30,276 bases of DNA from Nitrospirae bacterium UBA4572. Its GTDB lineage: Bacteria > Nitrospirota > Leptospirillia > Leptospirillales > Leptospirillaceae. This document shows positions 1-8,574 of this stretch, one piece after another. Where the stretch lies: the NCBI GenBank assembly GCA_002387725.1, contig DGKK01000051.1, positions 38,605 through 68,880 on the forward strand, given 5' to 3'. The notes under the pieces are model-generated. The model ran no database searches. It saw only the letters and a list, made by a program, of their open reading frames with translations, and had not been told where the DNA came from. The translations under genes were made by a program, and so were the position numbers. Each line of letters begins with the position of its first letter. Position 1 is the first letter of the stretch.

Positions 1-1780
1 ACGTTCCGGGAGATTCGAGACGATAGCCGACGGAGAAGCTGTCCGCTAGAAAACGGTACTCCTTGATGAGGCGCAAGGGAAGTCCCTCGAGTGTTCCCTC
101 CAGGGAAAATCTCAGGGAATCGTTCCCGGCCTTCTCAAGGCGGGCCGGAACCTCTCCGAGATCGAGGAGAAAGACCGACCCCCCTCCCAAAAGATCCGCG
201 ACAGGGGCGCCCTCTTGCGACACACCCTCGGAAAAGGCCCGGCGGGGGCGGCGGTCGTAGACCATCCCGGCCAGCTCCTCTGTCCCCGTCGTGGGAGCCA
301 TGTCGTGGATGGAGGGGATCCCGTCGGAGTTGCCCCCCGCCTGTCCCTGCTGACTCCGTCGGGCTACCTCTTCGCGGAAGCGAATGTGATAGGACTCCTC
401 CTGCCGGGTCAGGGTATTGGTCAGGTGAAATGAGGTGGTCCGGTCGTCGAGCTCGAGGACCGAAGCCCCCCGCCCGGGCGTGATCCAGAGATTGTAGCAT
501 CGGGTCCGGACAAAGTGATCCTCGGATCCGTCGGCATCAAAATCCCCTGACAGCATCGTCGGCACGGGAAGCTTTCCCGCCTCTTCGAGCGCCCTCTCCG
601 ACTCGAGAAGACTTCGGTAGGCTTCGTGGCGGAGATTCGAGAGATAGAGCCCCCCAAAAAGACCGTGCCAGTAAACGTCGTTGCCCTGAGCCCGGAGGTA
701 GGGCAGAAGAACGGCGTCCGGAGGAGTGGTTCCCGGATAAGCCTCGGCGATAAAGTGTCCGGTCAGGAGCATCCGGTGGTAGAGGCGGTGAACATCGGGA
801 TACTTGACCAGAAAGTTCTCGAAGATTCCTCCCCGGAAAAGGGTGCGAAGATCTTCGTTCCCCCCTTCCCTCTCCCATTTTTCCACCCATTGATGGTAGG
901 TGTGGCCTACCTTGGCCGGAAGGGCCCACTCCATCATCTCGGTGTAGGAGGCATTCGGAAGAACGGCGATGCCGGTGGGGGGGCACTCCCTCGCAATCTC
1001 TCCCATGGAGGCGACCCGAAGCCATCCCGACTGGGCATTGAGCTGGGAGAAGAGATGCTCGAGATACCCCTCCTCCCAGACCCACTTGTAGGTGGCCGGC
1101 CAGACCCCGAACTTCTCGCCGTCGTCGGCGTAGGTCAGGATCTTGCCGCCCCGGGCCTGCCGGTCGAGAAAGGAGAGAAGAACATCCGGAGGACGGAAGG
1201 GAATGAGATAGCGGAGATCCTTGGAGATGGGAAAGATCTTGAGGGGATGTCCCTCCCAGCTCACGGTGTAGTATCCGTGAAGCCGGTCGTCGGAGATCCC
1301 CGCCAGGTGAAAGTGGTGGTCGTCGAGGGGGGCGCAGGAGAGGCCCAGGGACGCGAGCCTCGCCGGAAGATCCGTCTCCCAGACGCGCTCTGCCAGCCAG
1401 AATCCCTCCCCTTCCCCCTGTCCGAAGCGCTCCCGAAGGTGGCGGCGCATGAGATCGACCTGGCGTCTCTGGTCTTCGGGGCGAAGCCAGCAAAAGATGG
1501 GCTCGAAAAACCCCCCTCCCAGGATTTCGATCTGTCCCCGGTCCACCATCTTCTTCAGAAGATCGAGAAAGGAGGGCTCGTTGGCCTCGATCCACTCAAG
1601 AAGAGGGCCCGTATAATGCAGGGAGGCATGGATCGCCTCGTATTGCCAGAGAAGCTCGACGGTGGGGCGGTAGGCCCGGTCGAATGATTCCCGGAAGACA
1701 TGCTCGAAGTTCCCCGCCGGCTGATGGTTGTGCATGACGAAGACCATCGTCGCCCGTTTATCGGTGCGTGTGTCACCCAT
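1..1780 (-). CDS. GH57 4-alpha-glucanotransferase/alpha-amylase (partial, C-terminus outside window)
   Basis: Cytoplasmic alpha-glucan remodelling enzyme, probably a 4-alpha-glucanotransferase that transfers maltooligosaccharide segments. An open frame of 593 codons runs from ATG at 1780 to the window edge without a stop. All five GH57 signature blocks are visible: HNHQPAGNF (about residues 17-25), GQIEILGGGFFEP (82-94), WLAERVWE (128-135, with E131 as expected nucleophile), YADDGEKFGVWP (217 on, with D220 as expected acid/base) and NDVYWHGLFGG. The region after about residue 400 fits the beta-rich central domain (DUF1926-like) of this subfamily, and the C-terminus is missing. The start overlaps the stop of the upstream GH57 gene by one base, with GGAG six bases before the ATG, so the two are probably translationally coupled. 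Subfamily assignment rests on the motifs; substrate specificity is inferred. Confidence 0.9.
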   Translation of the reverse strand, partial: MGDTRTDKRATMVFVMHNHQPAGNFEHVFRESFDRAYRPTVELLWQYEAIHASLHYTGPLLEWIEANEPSFLDLLKKMVDRGQIEILGGGFFEPIFCWLRPEDQRRQVDLMRRHLRERFGQGEGEGFWLAERVWETDLPARLASLGLSCAPLDDHHFHLAGISDDRLHGYYTVSWEGHPLKIFPISKDLRYLIPFRPPDVLLSFLDRQARGGKILTYADDGEKFGVWPATYKWVWEEGYLEHLFSQLNAQSGWLRVASMGEIARECPPTGIAVLPNASYTEMMEWALPAKVGHTYHQWVEKWEREGGNEDLRTLFRGGIFENFLVKYPDVHRLYHRMLLTGHFIAEAYPGTTPPDAVLLPYLRAQGNDVYWHGLFGGLYLSNLRHEAYRSLLESERALEEAGKLPVPTMLSGDFDADGSEDHFVRTRCYNLWITPGRGASVLELDDRTTSFHLTNTLTRQEESYHIRFREEVARRSQQGQAGGNSDGIPSIHDMAPTTGTEELAGMVYDRRPRRAFSEGVSQEGAPVADLLGGGSVFLLDLGEVPARLEKAGNDSLRFSLEGTLEGLPLRLIKEYRFLADSFSVGYRLESPGT

Positions 1781-3948
1781 TACACTCTCCAGATTGATTT
1801 GACAAACTGGTCATCGGGAATCTGGATCGACAGTGTGTGGCCACGAGGGCACTGATCGACCATCTTTTTGTCTTCATAGAGTTCGAGGATCGCCCCGATC
1901 CACTCGCCGGGTTCGAGGGACAGCAGAGAGTAAGGAACGGCGATTTCCACGATCTTCTGGTAGGCAACCCGTGCCGTCCCGTCGGAGCCGTCTCCCCCGC
2001 AGGCAAGGGGAACGTCCCGCTGCCCGGGGACCAGCGGAAGACAGAACCGGGTCTCCTTCCGGTCAAGAAAGCGAATGTCGAGGCGAGGAGAGGGATGGTC
2101 CTCCGGGCGGTAATGGGCATCGAAATCGACACGCAGGAAGAGATTCGTTTCATCGAAGCCAAAATAGACCGCGGCGATGGGAGAGTCCCGAAGATACATG
2201 GAGCCCTGAAGCTTGTGATTGTCGTAGAGACCGGCCCCCGTCCATTCGAAGTAGTGGCTGACCTCCCCGTCGATGACCGGACGGATAAAGTCCACCGGAA
2301 GGGAGAGCCCGACCGGCTGATCGGTCTGGCGAACAGGTTCGTTCAGGATGACCGGAGGAACCTGTCCCAGGATCCGGTAGACATTCTGCTGGTGGATCCG
2401 GAAGAGGCGATCAAATTCTCCGGACTGGAGGCTCTTGAAGTCGTCCCCATACCACCAGAACCAGTCGGACCCTTCCGCGGCATAAAGCTCCTGGCGGGCC
2501 TTCTCGATCTGGTCCGGAGTCGCCGATCCTTTCGCCACAACCTGTCCGAAGGCCTCACGGGTCGAGCGAAGGAAGTTCCACCCCTTGTTGTCTTCGGGAT
2601 GGCCGATCCAGATCCGGAAGTCGTGGTTGATCCAGGAGCCGGTCGCCAGCCGCTGGATGGGACGGGCCGGCACCTTCTCGAGAGCCTGGGAGACCGTTCG
2701 TGTCTGCAGGAAGGGATGGGTGGAGAGTCTTTCGTAGACAGTCTTGAGGAAGTGATATCCCCCATCGGGATAAGCCTCCCAGGGGTTCTCCCCGTCGAGG
2801 ATGATCGAAATCACCGCGTCGCGTCCCGCTCCTTCCTCCCGGCGAGAAATCTGCTCCATATGCCCGATCAGATCCTGTGCCGCCTCCGTGCCGTTGAATC
2901 GGGCATAGGAAAACCCGATTCGATCCGAGAGGTTCCGGTCGCGAAAGACCATCCGGATCTTCTCGTCGCCGATCTGAATCTCCCAAGGCTCATAGAGGGT
3001 TCCCTCTCCGCCCTTGCCGGCCATCTCCCGGGATATGTTGAGAATATCCTCGTCGGAGGCCATCCACGAGAGCCCCTGCCGTGCAGCAATGGAGGCAACC
3101 TCCGGAGAGACGGATCCCTCTGAAGGCCACATCCCCTTGGGTCGGATTCCGAAGATCTGCTCATGGCGGGCCAGGGCCCGGGAGATCTGACCCTCCGCAT
3201 CCTCGGGGTAGGCGAATTCGTCCGGGAGGGGAAGGTTGTGATGAGCCCGGCGGGCACTCTTGGAGGAAACCAGAAGGGGAAGGATCGGGTGGTAGTAGGG
3301 GGAGGTGGAAATCTCAACCAAGCCCTCCTCCGCCAGTTTCCTGTAGAGGGGAAGAAGCTCCTTCAGGATCGTGTTCTGGAGAGAAAAAAGGGCCTTTTTC
3401 TCGGTTTCGGTGAAATTCGCCCCCTGAGCAATCCAGCCCTCGATCTCGGGATAGCGATTCCGGGCCCCATAGCCAAACCATGTCAGGTTGAACCACATCT
3501 GAAGGTCGAGGAAGTCCTGAACATTCATGTCGGAGACGATTTTCTGATAGTCCGAGTCCGACACCGGCTGTCGTGACTGGATCTTCTGCCAGAGGAAGAG
3601 GTACCGGGGATAGGGCTTTACCATCGTCTCGAAGGCGCAGGAGAAGAAGTTTTTCGCCATGAAGATGCGGTCGGCCAAGTCGAGATCCGAGGCCGGCTTG
3701 AGCGAGAGTCCCTGGTAGGAGTCCACGACAGAACCGTCGGCCAATGCCTGGATCTGGTCGAGAAGAACGGGAACGAGATTGACGGTCTGGCGGATTTCCG
3801 GAAATTTCCGGGCCATGAAGGGGATGTCGTAATACCCCCGCACCCCGTGGAGACGGACCCAGGGAAGAACCATTTCATTGGTCAGGGGATCGAGATAAGA
3901 CGGCTGGTGCATGTGCCACAGGAACAATATATGGGAACTCAAACGCAT
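1780..3948 (-). CDS. GH57 family glycoside hydrolase (amylase/amylopullulanase type)
   Basis: A 722-residue cytoplasmic glycosidase, likely acting on alpha-glucans such as glycogen. Visible GH57 blocks are FLWHMHQPSYLDP (9-21), GLVEISTSPYYHPI (209-222), KGMWPSEGSVS (271-281, with E277 as expected nucleophile), SIILDGENPWEAY (381-393, with D385 as expected acid/base) and an aromatic stretch around 492-503. Residues from about 555 to 722 look like a separate beta-sandwich module, similar in style to the glucodextranase C-terminal domain; this is inference. No signal peptide is seen. It lies 22 bases after glgC and overlaps the next GH57 gene by one base. GGAG sits only two bases before the ATG, so a TTG two codons later (3942, eight-base spacing) may be the real start. 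Exact activity (alpha-amylase, pullulanase or branching) cannot be fixed from motifs. Confidence 0.88.
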   Translation of the reverse strand: MRLSSHILFLWHMHQPSYLDPLTNEMVLPWVRLHGVRGYYDIPFMARKFPEIRQTVNLVPVLLDQIQALADGSVVDSYQGLSLKPASDLDLADRIFMAKNFFSCAFETMVKPYPRYLFLWQKIQSRQPVSDSDYQKIVSDMNVQDFLDLQMWFNLTWFGYGARNRYPEIEGWIAQGANFTETEKKALFSLQNTILKELLPLYRKLAEEGLVEISTSPYYHPILPLLVSSKSARRAHHNLPLPDEFAYPEDAEGQISRALARHEQIFGIRPKGMWPSEGSVSPEVASIAARQGLSWMASDEDILNISREMAGKGGEGTLYEPWEIQIGDEKIRMVFRDRNLSDRIGFSYARFNGTEAAQDLIGHMEQISRREEGAGRDAVISIILDGENPWEAYPDGGYHFLKTVYERLSTHPFLQTRTVSQALEKVPARPIQRLATGSWINHDFRIWIGHPEDNKGWNFLRSTREAFGQVVAKGSATPDQIEKARQELYAAEGSDWFWWYGDDFKSLQSGEFDRLFRIHQQNVYRILGQVPPVILNEPVRQTDQPVGLSLPVDFIRPVIDGEVSHYFEWTGAGLYDNHKLQGSMYLRDSPIAAVYFGFDETNLFLRVDFDAHYRPEDHPSPRLDIRFLDRKETRFCLPLVPGQRDVPLACGGDGSDGTARVAYQKIVEIAVPYSLLSLEPGEWIGAILELYEDKKMVDQCPRGHTLSIQIPDDQFVKSIWRV

Positions 3949-3970
3949 TTCTCCAAAATAATTTTGTCAG

Positions 3971-5227
3971 TCATCGAGCTGCCAGCCATCGGTCAATGCC
4001 GTCCTGGGTCACCACGACAATGCCTCCCGGAGAGACGAAGAAATGCTTCCGGTCTTCCTCGGGGTCAAAGCCGATCCGGATCTCCTGAGGGATCTTCACG
4101 TCCTTTTCCACGATGCACCGGCGAAGATGGGAATAGCGGCCGACATCGGCGCCGTTGAAAAGGACCGACTCCTCCACGCGGGAATAACTGTTAACCCTGA
4201 CCCCATGGCCCAGGATCGAGCGATCAATCTGGCCTCCGGATATGATGGATCCCCCGCACACGATGGAGTCCGTCGCCACCCCCACCCGCTTGTTTTTCTC
4301 GTCGGCAAAAACGAACTTGGCCGGGGGGACCTGGGGACGGTAGGTCCGGATCACCCAGTAGGGGTTGTACAGATTGAAGGAGGGAGTCACGGCCACCAGA
4401 TCCAAATGAGCCTTCCAGTAGGCATCGATGTTTCCGATATCCCGCCAATATCCCTTTTCCACATCGGACATTCCCGGAATGGTATTTTTGCTGAAGTCAT
4501 AGACCCCCGCACGACCTTCGGCCGCGAGCCGGGGAAGGATGTTGTGCCCGAAATCATGTTTTGAGGCGGCCATTTCAGCATCCTGACGGAGAATCTCCAC
4601 AAGATCCTCCGTCCGGAAGATGTAATTCCCCATGGAGGCCAGAGCCGTGGTCCCTCCCGGAACGGTGGGCTCCGGCTGGGGAGGCTTCTCCACAAAATCG
4701 CGGATCTTCCCTCCATCGACCCGGATGATTCCGAAGTCATGGGCCTCGGCCAGAGGAACCGGAATCGCGGCCACCGTCACGGCCATGCCGCTTGCCTGAT
4801 GCTCTTCCATCATCTGCCGGATGTTCATCTTGAAGATGTGATCCCCCCCAAAAATACAGACATGGTCGGGTTTTTCATCCAGAATCAGATTGAGGTTCTG
4901 AAAGACGGCATCGGCGGTTCCCTGAAACCAGTGCGGTCCTGTCCTCATCTGGGCAGGAACGGGATCGACATACTGGTCAAGAAGGGGAGAGAGCCTCCAC
5001 CCCCGGGAAAGATGGGTGTTGAGGGAATGGGACTTGTACTGGGTCAAGACCTTGATCTTGCTGTATCCCGAGTTCACGACATTGCTCAAGACAAAGTCAA
5101 TGATCCGGTAGGCGCCCCCAAAGGGAACGGCCGACTTCACCCGGTCTGCCGTCAAAGGAAAGAGTCTCTTCCCCTCCCCTCCGGCCAAAATGATTGTCAG
5201 GATGTTGTCTCTGTCCCGGGACATCAT
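3971..5227 (-). CDS. glgC: Glucose-1-phosphate adenylyltransferase
   Basis: Makes ADP-glucose from glucose-1-phosphate and ATP, the committed step of bacterial glycogen synthesis. The nucleotidyltransferase signature LAGGEGKRLFPLT is near the N-terminus, followed by KSAVPFGGAYRIIDF. Also visible are WFQGTADAVFQN, GGDHIFKMN, a VEKP sugar-phosphate motif and YWRDIGNIDAYW. The last third is a left-handed beta-helix-type region (RVGVATDSIVCGG onward). An in-frame GTG at 5233 is possible, but it abuts the G-rich Shine-Dalgarno. ATG 5227 leaves six bases after AAGGGGG, so I chose it (418 residues, normal for the family). It follows the 68-residue membrane gene and precedes two GH57 genes, forming a glycogen synthesis/remodelling operon. 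No glycogen synthase gene is in the window. Confidence 0.95.
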   Translation of the reverse strand: MMSRDRDNILTIILAGGEGKRLFPLTADRVKSAVPFGGAYRIIDFVLSNVVNSGYSKIKVLTQYKSHSLNTHLSRGWRLSPLLDQYVDPVPAQMRTGPHWFQGTADAVFQNLNLILDEKPDHVCIFGGDHIFKMNIRQMMEEHQASGMAVTVAAIPVPLAEAHDFGIIRVDGGKIRDFVEKPPQPEPTVPGGTTALASMGNYIFRTEDLVEILRQDAEMAASKHDFGHNILPRLAAEGRAGVYDFSKNTIPGMSDVEKGYWRDIGNIDAYWKAHLDLVAVTPSFNLYNPYWVIRTYRPQVPPAKFVFADEKNKRVGVATDSIVCGGSIISGGQIDRSILGHGVRVNSYSRVEESVLFNGADVGRYSHLRRCIVEKDVKIPQEIRIGFDPEEDRKHFFVSPGGIVVVTQDGIDRWLAAR

Positions 5228-5249
5228 AGGCACCCCCCTTGAAGTTGTG

Positions 5250-5456
5250 TCAGGAGCTTCCCAGGAAGGTCCTGTTCAGGGCCTTCAGGATCCCGGTTCG
5301 CGCGGGGGACAGGGAAAAAAGCCCCCAAAGGAAAAGAAGAAGGGAGGAAAAAAGATAGGTCGCCCATTTTTCGCGCCGTTCATGGCGGAGAAGCAGACGA
5401 ATGGAATAAAGAGCCCCGAAACCCCCGACCAAGAGAAAGATCCAGTCATAGACCAT
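5250..5456 (-). CDS. Small two-helix membrane protein, unknown function
   Basis: A 68-residue protein I do not recognise. Two hydrophobic segments are visible, about residues 4-22 (WIFLLVGGFGALYSI) and 34-52 (YLFSSLLLFLWGLFSL), separated by a basic loop RHERREK, so an inner-membrane hairpin is likely. Coding is supported by GGAAGGGG seven bases before the ATG and by an extended -10 promoter just upstream (5481-5508). It is the first gene of the apparent glgC/GH57 operon, 22 bases ahead of the chosen glgC start. The overlapping alternative frame (5285-5524) lacks a ribosome site and a membrane pattern. Function is unknown; the position suggests a link to carbohydrate storage or simply a leader gene. 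Confidence 0.6.
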   Translation of the reverse strand: MVYDWIFLLVGGFGALYSIRLLLRHERREKWATYLFSSLLLFLWGLFSLSPARTGILKALNRTFLGSS

Positions 5457-5480
5457 TCTGTCACCCCTTCCGATACTTCC

Positions 5481-5508
5481 ATCTTAGCAGAACGGGAGCG
5501 AAAGGCAA
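5481..5508 (-). promoter_or_regulatory. Probable sigma70 promoter of the glycogen operon
   Basis: Reading the minus strand, TTGCCT (5503-5508) and TAAGAT (5481-5486) are separated by 16 bases, and TG one base before the -10 gives an extended -10. The expected start of transcription is near 5474, leaving a leader of about 18 bases that contains the Shine-Dalgarno of the 68-residue membrane gene. Confidence 0.55.
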
Positions 5509-5557
5509 AACGACAAGATGGCACGGGGGTTCACGGTCCGGACAGGAGTCGCCTGGC

Positions 5558-5574
5558 CGGGCTGATGCAGCCCG
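5558..5574 (-). terminator. Perfect GC-rich hairpin, possible terminator
   Basis: CGGGCTG (5558-5564) and CAGCCCG (5568-5574) pair perfectly around a three-base loop. There is no U-tract on either strand, so it is not a classical intrinsic terminator. It lies between the atpC end and the next promoter and could stop or trim the atp transcript. Confidence 0.3.
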
Positions 5575-5658
5575 AGAGACAATCGACAGGATTTTTGGGA
5601 GAGACGGATGAAGAAGGAATTCTCCAAGTCACGCTGTACGGGTGACGAAGAGCCTTGC

Positions 5659-5693
5659 CTGACAAGTTGCCACTAGAAATGGAAGCTTGTCAG
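5659..5693 (-). repeat. Inverted repeat downstream of atpC
   Basis: CTGACAAG (5659-5666) is matched exactly by CTTGTCAG (5686-5693), with CCA and TGG as a second matched pair inside. The 35-base element could fold as an RNA stem with a bulged inner helix or act as a symmetrical protein-binding site. No U-tract follows on the minus strand. Confidence 0.55.
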
Positions 5694-5791
5694 ACCTGTC
5701 TTCACGTTGGCCCTCGAAGGCAGTCGGGGCTCCTGGGAGAGGGCCCCGGGTGAGGGGAGAAGAAGAGCCTGAGGAGGCCGGGGGAGGAAGG

Positions 5792-6226
5792 CTATTCCTC
5801 GGAAAGCTGTCCGGGGTGACGGGTCGAATGCCGGCGGGCAGCAATGGAAAGACGTACGTTTTCCCTCTTGAGCTCGAGAAGGTAAGTCCGTCGTTCGATT
5901 TCCGAAATGGGCTTCGACAGCGCTTCTTCGGCGTTCTTTCGTGCCGTCTGGGCCATCTGCATATCGATCTCGTCAGCCCGCTCCACGGTATTGGCCAGGA
6001 CGATCATCGACTTTGGAAGAACTTCAGCCACTCCGCCGCTGACATAATAGGAGTAAAGGGTCTCACCCTTGCGAACAACGAGCTCTCCCGGATCGAGAAG
6101 GGTAATAAAGGGAGTATGTCCAGTGAGAACGCCAAACTCACCATCCACACCCTTCGCCTTGACGAAATCCACTTCCTCTGTAACGAGAACCCGTTCCTGT
6201 GTCAGCAACGAAAGCATGAACGCCAT
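5792..6226 (-). CDS. atpC: ATP synthase F1 subunit epsilon
   Basis: Central-stalk subunit of F1 that couples and restrains ATP hydrolysis. At 144 residues it fits the family. The N-terminal beta-barrel carries the typical GVDGEFGVLTGHTPFITLL block at about residues 27-45, followed by YSYYVSGGVAEVLP, then a helical C-terminal part rich in charged residues (ERADEIDMQMAQTARKNAEEAL). It is the last gene of the atp operon, three bases after the atpD stop. The chosen ATG (6226) has only a weak Shine-Dalgarno; a second in-frame ATG three codons later is an alternative start. Confidence 0.95.
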   Translation of the reverse strand: MAFMLSLLTQERVLVTEEVDFVKAKGVDGEFGVLTGHTPFITLLDPGELVVRKGETLYSYYVSGGVAEVLPKSMIVLANTVERADEIDMQMAQTARKNAEEALSKPISEIERRTYLLELKRENVRLSIAARRHSTRHPGQLSEE

Positions 6227-6229
6227 CGC

Positions 6230-7618
6230 CTAGGCCTTTCCTTTGAGCTTCTCGGCTTTTTCTACCGCCTCTTCGATCGTTCCGACCATGTAGAAGGCCT
6301 GCTCGGGAAGATGATCGTACTTGCCTTCCACAATTCCCTTGAAACCCTTCACGGTGTCCTCCCGGGAGACAAACTTGCCGGGGGAGCCGGTGAAGACTTC
6401 GGCAACAAAAAAGGGCTGGGAAAGAAAGCGCTGGATCTTTCTGGCACGGGCCACGATCTGCTTGTCGTCCTCTGAGAGCTCGTCCATACCAAGAATCGCG
6501 ATGATGTCCTGAAGATCCTTGTATTTCTGGAGGGTCTTCTGGACCGCGCGAGCCACATTGTAGTGCTCCTCGCCAATGATCATGGGATCAAGGATCCGGG
6601 AGGTGGAGTCGAGAGGATCGACGGCGGGATAAATTCCAAGCTCGGCGATTTGGCGTGAAAGAACCACCGTGGCGTCGAGGTGCGTAAACGTGGTCGCCGG
6701 GGCCGGATCGGTGAGGTCGTCGGCCGGAACGTAAACGGCCTGAACAGAGGTGATGGACCCTTTTTTGGTGGAGGTGATCCGCTCCTGAAGCTGACCCATC
6801 TCGACAGCAAGCGTCGGCTGGTATCCCACGGCGGAGGGCATGCGGCCGAGAAGGGCCGACACCTCGGCTCCCGCCAGGGTGAAGCGGAAGATGTTGTCCA
6901 CGAAAAAGAGAACATCGCGGTTTTCTTCATCGCGGAAAAATTCCGCTTGGGCGAGACCGGTTAGGGCCACACGAAGACGCACGCCCGGAGGCTCGTTCAT
7001 CTGTCCGTAGACGAGGCTCGTCTTGTCGATGACCTTGGACTCGTTCATTTCGTTCCAAAGGTCATTTCCTTCACGGGTTCTTTCTCCCACACCGGCAAAA
7101 ACCGAAAATCCCCCGTGCTCCATGGCGATGTTTCGGATAAGCTCCATGATGATGACGGTCTTGCCGACACCGGCGCCGCCGAAGAGGCCTGTCTTTCCGC
7201 CTTTGGCGAAGGGAGCGATAAGGTCGACGACCTTGATGCCGGTTTCAAAAACCTCGGTCGCAGAGGCCAGCTCGTCGAAGGCGGGGGGATCGACATGGAT
7301 GGGTCTCATGTGTTCCGTGGAGATCGGGCCACCGTCATCAATGGGCGCTCCCAGAACATCCATCATCCTGCCAAGAACCTTCTGACCGACCGGAACCATA
7401 ATGGGCTTCCCGGTGCTGGTGACCTTGGTGCCGCGGACCAGACCATCGGTCGATCCCATGGCAATGGTCCTGACGGTGCTCTCACCCAGCTGCTGCTGGG
7501 TCTCAAGAATGAGCCCGGATCCTTCCACCACAAGAGCCACATACGTTCCCGGAAGCTCACCCTCGAAGCGAACATCGACTACCGGTCCGATCACCTGAAC
7601 AATTTCACCCGTCTGCAT
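6230..7618 (-). CDS. atpD: ATP synthase F1 subunit beta
   Basis: Catalytic subunit of the F1 head. Walker A is GGAGVGKT at residues 147-154. The catalytic-glutamate region GERTREGNDLW and the Walker B-type VLFFVDNIFRFT follow, then PSAVGYQPTL and the DELSEDDK region near the C-terminus. The product is 462 residues from ATG 7618. An in-frame TTG two codons earlier (7624) lies only three bases from AGGAG, whereas ATG 7618 sits nine bases from it, so ATG is preferred. A 73-base gap containing a hairpin (7651-7673) separates it from atpG, and atpC follows three bases downstream. Confidence 0.98.
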   Translation of the reverse strand: MQTGEIVQVIGPVVDVRFEGELPGTYVALVVEGSGLILETQQQLGESTVRTIAMGSTDGLVRGTKVTSTGKPIMVPVGQKVLGRMMDVLGAPIDDGGPISTEHMRPIHVDPPAFDELASATEVFETGIKVVDLIAPFAKGGKTGLFGGAGVGKTVIIMELIRNIAMEHGGFSVFAGVGERTREGNDLWNEMNESKVIDKTSLVYGQMNEPPGVRLRVALTGLAQAEFFRDEENRDVLFFVDNIFRFTLAGAEVSALLGRMPSAVGYQPTLAVEMGQLQERITSTKKGSITSVQAVYVPADDLTDPAPATTFTHLDATVVLSRQIAELGIYPAVDPLDSTSRILDPMIIGEEHYNVARAVQKTLQKYKDLQDIIAILGMDELSEDDKQIVARARKIQRFLSQPFFVAEVFTGSPGKFVSREDTVKGFKGIVEGKYDHLPEQAFYMVGTIEEAVEKAEKLKGKA

Positions 7619-7650
7619 TCTCAAAGGCTCCTCTTTTTACCGTATTACCG

Positions 7651-7673
7651 AGTCTGTCCCGAAGGCCCAGACT
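7651..7673 (-). other. Intercistronic hairpin between atpG and atpD
   Basis: AGTCTG (7651-7656) and CAGACT (7668-7673) pair, and inside them CC/GG can close a TTCG tetraloop in the minus-strand transcript. It lies in the gap upstream of atpD, and its position suggests a processing or translation-tuning element. No U-tract follows, so termination is unlikely. Confidence 0.45.
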
Positions 7674-7691
7674 GTGAGTGGGGCGTCTTCG

Positions 7692-8570
7692 CTATCCCTG
7701 CTGAACCGCATCGGCACCTGAAGCGATTTCGGAAATTTCCCGGGTAATCGCTGCCTGGCGGAGTTTATTATAGATAAGGGTCATCTGGTAGATCACTTCC
7801 TTGGCATTGGAGGTCGCGTTTCTCATCGCCATCATGCGGGCACTATACTCACTGGCGAAGTTCTCCATAACTCTCTGGAAGACAAGGGTCTCGAAATATC
7901 GCGGAATGAGAACATCGAGAATATCGGCGGTATCTGGCTCGTAGAGATACTCTCCTAGGAATGGGGAGGGTTTTTTCGCGCCGCTTTCCGACATTTCGGG
8001 AAGAATCGGAAGCAGTTGCTCCGAACGCGGTTTCTGGGACAGGGTCGACACAAATTCCGTATAGAAAATCCAGGCTTCATCCCAGCGTCCCTCGGAAAAC
8101 TCTTCGATCGCCACCTGTGTGGCGGGAAGAATCTCTTCGATCTGTCCCCGGTCCTTGACGCCGGAAATGGACCCGACCGCCTTAAGTCCTGAGCGACGGA
8201 CAAAGTCCTGACCCTTCTTTCCGATCACCACAAACTCGAATTTGACCCCCGGACGTTCGGCCATGAATCGGTTGACCATCTTGAAGACATTGGAATTGAT
8301 CGGGCCGCACAGACCGCGGTCAGTCGACACCAGAATGATGCCCACAGTGGCCACGGGTCGAACCTGAAAAAATGGATTGGGCCGATGGGATTCGATGGCG
8401 GCGAGTCTGATCATGAGTTCCTTGATCTTCTCGGCATAAGGACGCGTATCCCGAACCCTGGCCTGGGCTTTGCGCATCTTGGCCGAGGCCACCATTTCCA
8501 TGGCCTTGGTGATCTGACGCGTATTCTTGACCGATTTGATTCGGCCTCGGATCGATCGAAGTGAGGGCAT
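7692..8570 (-). CDS. atpG: ATP synthase F1 subunit gamma
   Basis: Rotor shaft of F1; 292 residues, normal length. The N-terminal helix MPSLRSIRGRIKSVKNTRQI with the following TKAMEMVASAKMRKAQ and the C-terminal helix (MMAMRNATSNAKEV, then LIYNKLRQAAITREISEI) are the conserved coiled-coil pair. The Rossmann-like middle contains STDRGLCGPINSNVFK. An open frame extends 63 codons upstream into atpA, but homology begins at the ATG at 8570. That ATG follows the atpA stop by four bases and has AGGA just before it, so I used it as the start. Confidence 0.97.
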   Translation of the reverse strand: MPSLRSIRGRIKSVKNTRQITKAMEMVASAKMRKAQARVRDTRPYAEKIKELMIRLAAIESHRPNPFFQVRPVATVGIILVSTDRGLCGPINSNVFKMVNRFMAERPGVKFEFVVIGKKGQDFVRRSGLKAVGSISGVKDRGQIEEILPATQVAIEEFSEGRWDEAWIFYTEFVSTLSQKPRSEQLLPILPEMSESGAKKPSPFLGEYLYEPDTADILDVLIPRYFETLVFQRVMENFASEYSARMMAMRNATSNAKEVIYQMTLIYNKLRQAAITREISEIASGADAVQQG

Positions 8571-8574
8571 GGTC

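Larger units (their letters stand above)
5457..5791. other. Non-coding region between the atp and glycogen operons
   Basis: This 335-base stretch has no convincing gene. It holds the glycogen-operon promoter (5481-5508), a perfect 7-bp hairpin (5558-5574), an 8-bp inverted repeat with a nested 3-bp repeat (5659-5693), and a strongly pyrimidine-rich segment on the minus strand (about 5735-5791) just after the atpC stop. These elements are consistent with ending atp transcription before the next promoter. Confidence 0.6.
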
